Shown here piece after piece: positions 12,359 to 15,678 of a stretch of 15,678 nucleotides of DNA. The DNA lies in NCBI GenBank assembly GCA_002314805.1, contig DCHJ01000009.1, positions 1 through 15,678 of the forward strand, written 5' to 3'. The first letter of the stretch is position 1, and every line of letters starts with the position of its first letter. The stretch is from Lachnospiraceae bacterium UBA1755. Lineage in GTDB: Bacteria; Bacillota; Clostridia; Lachnospirales; Lachnospiraceae. Below the pieces are notes generated by a model. The model was not told where the DNA came from, made no database searches, and saw only the letters and a program-made list of their open reading frames with translations. A program made the translations under genes and the position numbers.

Positions 12359-13525
12359 TCATGAGCAGTGCGGATCGTTGAAGGCTTCGGAATCAAAGGT
12401 GATGACTGCAAAGAACCTGCCATGCGCACCCGCGATCCTGCCGCTGTTGAGCAGCTCATTGACGGTCCTTAGGATGCCGGTCTGTGCCTGCGGATCATCA
12501 AGCGCAGAGCCCTGCGGGATGACCATATCGAAAAGCACGTTGCTGTGGCCTTCTCCCCTTACGAAACGGAAATCATGGAGCTTGATATTGCTGTCGATCT
12601 CGTGAAGCCTTTCAGTGACGAGCTGCTTTGCCTGATTGAGGATCGGGTCATCGGTGACTATAGGATCATAATGGATGGTCAGCTCGACATTGTACTTCTC
12701 CATTGCTTCGTGCTCGATATCATCGAGGAGCTCGTGGGCAGTGAGCACATCAGATCTGTAATCCATCTCGGCATGTGCACTGGCATAGCGTCTGCCGGGA
12801 CCGTAGTCATGTACGATAAGATCGTGTACGCCGAGCACACCCGGTTTTGAGGTGATAAGTCCTGAAATATTGTGGACCAGCTCCTCGTCCGGAGCTTCGC
12901 CAAGGAGCGGTGAGATGGTATCGCGTGCAATACCGATGCCGGACCAGATGATGAAGAGTGCTACCAGTAGACCGATATAGCCGTCGACTCTCAGACCGGT
13001 GAGCTTCTCGACAATGGATGCCAGAAGCACGGCACCGGTTGAGATCACATCATTGCGGGCATCACTGCCGGAAGCAATGAGAGTCTGGGAATTGATGGAC
13101 CTGCCCAGTCTTACATTGTAAGAGGCGAGCCAGAGCTTGAGCGCTATCGAAAGTGAGAGCACGATCACCAGAGCGACGGAGAATTCCACGTCCGCAGGAT
13201 GGATGATCTTGTCAATGGATGATTTGACCAGCTCCACGCCGATGATAAGGATGAGGGCGGCTACGATGAGACCTGCCAGATATTCAAAGCGGTCATAGCC
13301 GTATGGATGCTCTGCGTCAGCCTTCTTGCCGGCAAGCTTAAAGCCAAGGAGGGTCACTATGGAGCTTGCTGCGTCGGAAAGGTTGTTGACAGCATCTGCC
13401 GTGATAGATACCGACCCGGAAAGACTTCCTATGATGAATTTGGAGACGCAGAGCGTCAGATTGCACAGTATGCCGGTTATGCCGGCCTTCTTGCCCACGC
13501 TGATTCTTTCTTCCTGAGTTACCAT
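12359..13525 (-). CDS. Cation diffusion facilitator, probably Mn(II)/Fe(II) efflux
   Basis: A 388-residue inner-membrane metal/proton antiporter. The six-helix transport domain spans residues about 12-205. The metal quartet is N47-x3-D51 in helix 2 (ADAVNNLSDA) and D155-x3-D159 in helix 5 (GSDARNDV). Zn/Cd exporters usually have His in one of these places, and N-D-D-D is reported for manganese-type members such as streptococcal MntE, so Mn or Fe is inferred. HPYGYDRFEYLAGL (73-86) is the conserved loop after helix 2. The cytoplasmic dimerisation domain (210-290) is followed by roughly 95 more residues, a longer tail than in YiiP. Start chosen at ATG 13525 with AAGGAG 9 bases upstream; a TTG 8 codons earlier overlaps that site. 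Confidence 0.88.
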   Translation of the reverse strand: MVTQEERISVGKKAGITGILCNLTLCVSKFIIGSLSGSVSITADAVNNLSDAASSIVTLLGFKLAGKKADAEHPYGYDRFEYLAGLIVAALILIIGVELVKSSIDKIIHPADVEFSVALVIVLSLSIALKLWLASYNVRLGRSINSQTLIASGSDARNDVISTGAVLLASIVEKLTGLRVDGYIGLLVALFIIWSGIGIARDTISPLLGEAPDEELVHNISGLITSKPGVLGVHDLIVHDYGPGRRYASAHAEMDYRSDVLTAHELLDDIEHEAMEKYNVELTIHYDPIVTDDPILNQAKQLVTERLHEIDSNIKLHDFRFVRGEGHSNVLFDMVIPQGSALDDPQAQTGILRTVNELLNSGRIAGAHGRFFAVITFDSEAFNDPHCS

Positions 13526-13534
13526 GATAAATGA

Positions 13535-13540
13535 CTCCTT
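13535..13540 (-). promoter_or_regulatory. Ribosome binding site deciding the CDF start
   Basis: AAGGAG on the minus strand, 9 bases before the ATG at 13525. It lies inside the frame that would begin at TTG 13549, so that earlier start is unlikely. Confidence 0.7.
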
Positions 13541-13545
13541 TTTGT

Positions 13546-13553
13546 TCAATTGA
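13546..13553. promoter_or_regulatory. TCAATTGA palindrome, copy 1, possible operator
   Basis: An 8-bp perfect palindrome at about +6 to +13 of the inferred CDF transcript. An identical copy lies at 13591-13598. Confidence 0.4.
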
Positions 13554-13565
13554 CGTTATTTCTGA

Positions 13566-13594
13566 ATTGCAGGAACACTTATTAAAACGGTCAA
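13566..13594 (-). promoter_or_regulatory. Probable CDF promoter
   Basis: On the minus strand TTGACC (13594 down to 13589) and TGCAAT (13571 down to 13566) are 17 bases apart. An alternative with a perfect TTGACA (13641-13636) and GTTAAT lies farther upstream at the same spacing. Confidence 0.45.
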
Positions 13595-13598
13595 TTGA
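13591..13598. promoter_or_regulatory. TCAATTGA palindrome, copy 2, possible operator
   Basis: Second copy of the 8-bp palindrome, 45 bp from the first and overlapping the -35 of the inferred CDF promoter. A further CAATT lies at 13604-13608. Confidence 0.4.
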
Positions 13599-13634
13599 TT
13601 TTTCAATTACACATTAACGGCTATTATACTTCAT

Positions 13635-13664
13635 TTGTCAAAAACTTGCACATTTTCGTAAAAT
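13635..13664 (+). promoter_or_regulatory. Promoter of the Lrp-aminotransferase operon
   Basis: TTGTCA (13635-13640) and TAAAAT (13659-13664) are 18 bases apart, each matching five of six consensus positions. The -10 lies within a 13-bp palindrome ATTTT-CGT-AAAAT (13652-13664), and CACATT (13649-13654) / AATGTG (13672-13677) form a wider inverted repeat around it. These could be sites for autoregulation by the Lrp protein. Transcription would start near 13671. Confidence 0.6.
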
Positions 13665-13693
13665 AGCAGATAATGTGTTCACGAAATTTTGTA

Positions 13694-13724
13694 TCTGTAC
13701 AAGACGCCGGTACAGAGATTTTTT
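13694..13724 (+). terminator. Candidate attenuator in the Lrp leader
   Basis: TCTGTAC (13694-13700) pairs perfectly with GTACAGA (13710-13716) around a 9-base loop. Two bases later comes a T6 tract (13719-13724). It has intrinsic-terminator form and lies between the promoter and the start codon, with no upstream plus-strand gene to terminate. Confidence 0.6.
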
Positions 13725-13746
13725 GATCAGGCGCACAGCAGTGAAA

Positions 13747-13751
13747 AGGAG
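13747..13751 (+). promoter_or_regulatory. Ribosome binding site deciding the Lrp start
   Basis: AGGAG is 7 bases before the ATG at 13759, which begins MKETILNILE, where Lrp-family helix-turn-helix domains start. The GTG at 13675 in the same frame has no site and would put the terminator hairpin inside the coding region. Confidence 0.75.
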
Positions 13752-13758
13752 AATTGAG

Positions 13759-14238
13759 ATGAAAGAGACTATTTTAAACATTCTGGAACGTAACGCACGC
13801 ATGAGCAGCAAGGACCTTGCAGCTATCGTAGGAGCTGATGAGGCTGCAGTCGCGGGTGCTATCGCGGAGATGGAAGATAGTCATATCATTCAGGGATACA
13901 ATACTATAGTTGACTGGTCTGCAATGGGAGAAGAAAAGGCAGATGCCTTTATCGAGGTAAAGGTGGCTCTGAGCAGGGGCATGGGCTTTGATGCCATCGC
14001 TGACAAGATCTATCAGTTCCCGGAGGTGACGAGCATGTATCTCATGAGCGGCAGCTTTGATTTTGGTGTATTCGTGCGCGGCAAGACCATGAAGGAAGTG
14101 GCGATGTTTGTATCAGAGCGGCTTTCCATCATTGACGGAGTGACCAATACGTCCACACTTTTTGTCCTTAAAAAATACAAGGATCACGGCATACAGGTAA
14201 GCGACAGGACTGAGGACGAGAGGGAGACCATATCATGA
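13759..14238 (+). CDS. Lrp/AsnC family transcriptional regulator
   Basis: A 159-residue DNA-binding regulator. Residues 2-45 form the AsnC-type helix-turn-helix (ILERNARMSSKDLAAIVG, then the recognition helix). Residues about 62-140 form the RAM effector-binding domain, with FIEVKVALSRG, VTSMYLMSGSFDFGVFVRG and the VTNTSTLFVLKKYK strand. Such proteins form dimers or octamers and usually sense an amino acid. Its stop codon overlaps the aminotransferase start by 4 bases (ATGA), an arrangement common in Firmicutes, so it probably controls the operon it belongs to in response to an amino acid handled by the enzyme. The effector is unknown. Confidence 0.92.
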   Translation: MKETILNILERNARMSSKDLAAIVGADEAAVAGAIAEMEDSHIIQGYNTIVDWSAMGEEKADAFIEVKVALSRGMGFDAIADKIYQFPEVTSMYLMSGSFDFGVFVRGKTMKEVAMFVSERLSIIDGVTNTSTLFVLKKYKDHGIQVSDRTEDERETIS

Positions 14239-15404
14239 GAAATCCCTTAAACAGTTTTATTGAGGCAATGCCCTCGTCAGGTATCAGAAAGTTTTTTGAC
14301 CTGGTTGCCGAGATGAAGTCGCCGGACATGGTATCACTCGGTGTCGGCGAACCGGATTTTGACACGCCGTGGCATATCAGGGAAGAAGGTATCTACGCCC
14401 TCACCAAGGGCAGGACATATTATACTGGCAATGCAGGTCTTAAGGAGCTGCGCCGCGAGATAGCCGGCTTTTTAAACCGCCATTATGACCTGAGCTACGA
14501 TCCGCTGCATGAGATCATCGTGACGGTGGGCGGATCGGAGGCTATCGACCTGTGCTTTCGCGCAATGCTGGAGCCCGGCGATGAGGTCATCATCCCGGAG
14601 CCGTGCTTTGTGAGCTATAAGCCCTGTGCGGTGCTGGCAGGAGCGACTCCGGTCACCATCGACCTTAAGGCAGAGAACAATTTCGTCCTTAAGCCGCAGG
14701 AGCTGGAAGCAGCGATCACTCCGCGCACCAAGCTGCTTTTCATATCCTATCCCAACAATCCCACAGGCGCCATTGCCACCCGGGAAGACCTTAAGGCCAT
14801 TGCCGAGGTAGTCATGAAGCATGACCTTTTCGTGCTCAGCGACGAGATATATTCGGAGCTTACATACACGGGCGAAAAGCATGTAAGCATAGCATCCATT
14901 CCGGGAATGCGGGAGCGCACGGTGGTGGTCAACGGCTTTTCCAAGGCATTTGCCATGACAGGCTGGAGGCTGGGCTATGCGGCAGCACCTGCACTCATCG
15001 CAGCGCAGATGCTCAAGATCCACCAGTATGCCATAATGTGCGCACCTACAAATTCCCAGTATGCCGCAATAGAAGCCATGAAAAACGGGGATGAGGATAT
15101 CGCATACATGCGCAGCGAGTACGATGTAAGGCGCAAATATCTGCTGGACAGATTTGCTCAGCTGGGCATCCCGTGCTTTGAGGCAAGGGGAGCCTTCTAT
15201 CTGTTCCCGTGCATAAAACAGTTTGGTATGACCAGCGAGGAGTTTGCACAGAGACTGCTCGATGAGCAGAAGCTTGCAGTAGTGCCGGGGTCTGCCTTCG
15301 GAGACTCGGGAGAAGGATTTGTACGCATATCCTATGCCTACTCCCTCAAAAGCCTGAAGAAGGCCATGGACCGAATCGAAGCCTTTGCAGGATCACACCG
15401 CTGA
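14235..15404 (+). CDS. PLP-dependent aminotransferase, class I/II
   Basis: A 389-residue fold-type I aminotransferase of the AspC/PatA/aromatic aminotransferase group, transferring an amino group between an amino acid and a 2-oxo acid with pyridoxal phosphate. Visible residues are Y63 and G65-N66 in TYYTGNAG, N174 in SYPNNPTG, D203 and Y206 in LSDEIYSE, the Schiff-base lysine K237 in NGFSKAFAMTGWR, R245 and the substrate carboxylate Arg R364 in VRISYAY. Length is typical. The start is fixed by the 4-base overlap with the Lrp gene, which indicates translational coupling. A strong terminator follows 54 bases after the stop. The substrate amino acid cannot be settled from sequence; aspartate, aromatic amino acids or N-acetyl-diaminopimelate are possible in this group. 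Confidence 0.92.
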   Translation: MRNPLNSFIEAMPSSGIRKFFDLVAEMKSPDMVSLGVGEPDFDTPWHIREEGIYALTKGRTYYTGNAGLKELRREIAGFLNRHYDLSYDPLHEIIVTVGGSEAIDLCFRAMLEPGDEVIIPEPCFVSYKPCAVLAGATPVTIDLKAENNFVLKPQELEAAITPRTKLLFISYPNNPTGAIATREDLKAIAEVVMKHDLFVLSDEIYSELTYTGEKHVSIASIPGMRERTVVVNGFSKAFAMTGWRLGYAAAPALIAAQMLKIHQYAIMCAPTNSQYAAIEAMKNGDEDIAYMRSEYDVRRKYLLDRFAQLGIPCFEARGAFYLFPCIKQFGMTSEEFAQRLLDEQKLAVVPGSAFGDSGEGFVRISYAYSLKSLKKAMDRIEAFAGSHR

Positions 15405-15457
15405 TGATGCAGGCTGCAGGTCAGAAAATCGCTTCGGGATATATAGAGCTCAATACG

Positions 15458-15499
15458 TCTCCCGGTGACCGGAAAGCTTCCGGCTGCCGGGAGATTTTT
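15458..15499 (+). terminator. Strong intrinsic terminator of the Lrp-aminotransferase operon
   Basis: An outer 8-bp stem TCTCCCGG / CCGGGAGA (15458-15465 with 15487-15494) and an inner 6-bp stem CCGGAA / TTCCGG (15469-15474 with 15478-15483) are joined by a TGA/CTG internal loop. TTTTT follows at 15495-15499. Confidence 0.9.
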
Positions 15500-15518
15500 G
15501 GTTTTCCATATGAAAACC
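15500..15518. repeat. Small inverted repeat after the terminator
   Basis: GGTTTTC (15500-15506) and GAAAACC (15512-15518) around CATAT, directly abutting the T-run of the terminator. The rest of the window to 15678 shows no supported gene or clear signal. Confidence 0.5.
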
Positions 15519-15678
15519 CTGCAATATACTGCCAATTAAGATAAAGGGCAGGAATTCCTGGCTGCTTGTATCCGAGTAATTCACTCAGTGGTTTTTCACA
15601 ACGCAAAAATAAATACCGGATGGGTGACCGGGCTGCATTCAGGAGAGATTACCGCAGCAGCCTGTCACGCCGTGAATG

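Noticed and set aside
11742..12362. Open frame of 206 codons on the minus strand
   Set aside because: It runs antisense to the fructokinase gene, which has both PfkB signatures. The antisense product has no recognisable features.
13675..13758. 28-codon N-terminal extension of the Lrp regulator
   Set aside because: The GTG start has no ribosome binding site, and the segment holds the terminator-like hairpin and T6 tract. The ATG at 13759 has AGGAG at good spacing and matches the family start.
15421..15606. 61-codon minus-strand open frame at the right edge
   Set aside because: It overlaps the strong terminator of the aminotransferase operon and has no start signal or protein-like composition.

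Overview
The window looks like a chromosomal segment of a Gram-positive anaerobe of class Clostridia, most likely family Lachnospiraceae. The grounds are mid-range G+C, strong AGGAGG-type ribosome binding sites, a lipoprotein sugar-binding protein with an Ala/Pro/Glu-rich linker, an ATP-grasp/DUF2156 protein, and an Lrp-aminotransferase pair. The taxonomic call is inference. No rRNA, tRNA, CRISPR array, insertion sequence or phage gene was found.

Left part (1-5400) holds four separately transcribed genes. They are a leftward 670-residue fusion of an ATP-grasp ligase-like domain to a DUF2156 aminoacyl-transferase-like domain; a rightward small zinc-ribbon protein; a leftward corrinoid-type methyltransferase of the uroporphyrinogen decarboxylase (MtaA/CmuA) superfamily; and a rightward aldose 1-epimerase of the LacX type. 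The 580-base gap between the last two carries a tandem 12-bp repeat and a separate pair of 17-bp direct repeats.

Middle part (5400-12300) is a carbohydrate uptake and catabolism operon, all on the plus strand: lipoprotein binding protein, RbsA-type double ATPase, RbsC-type permease, D-lyxose/D-mannose ketol-isomerase, zinc-dependent polyol/sugar dehydrogenase and PfkB fructokinase. The simplest reading is that fructose is the hub. The isomerase turns an aldose such as mannose into fructose, the dehydrogenase turns a hexitol into fructose, and the kinase makes fructose-6-phosphate. No xylulokinase is present, which argues against lyxose to xylulose as the main route. The leader has two 25-bp near-identical repeats 61 bp apart, a 13-bp palindrome next to a probable extended -10 promoter, and a 19-bp all-A/T palindrome just before the first ribosome binding site. 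Intercistronic hairpins follow the binding protein and the permease. A three-arm alternative-pairing element precedes the kinase.

Right part (12300-15678) has a leftward cation diffusion facilitator with an N-D-D-D metal quartet that suggests Mn(II) or Fe(II), then a divergent rightward Lrp/AsnC regulator overlapping an aminotransferase by 4 bases (ATGA). The CDF promoter is flanked by two TCAATTGA palindromes. Between the Lrp promoter and its start codon lies a hairpin with a T6 tract, a candidate attenuator. A strong intrinsic terminator closes the aminotransferase operon at 15458-15499.

The points most worth a second look are the ATP-grasp/DUF2156 fusion, the Lrp leader attenuator, the repeat-rich sugar operon leader and the inferred fructose-centred pathway.
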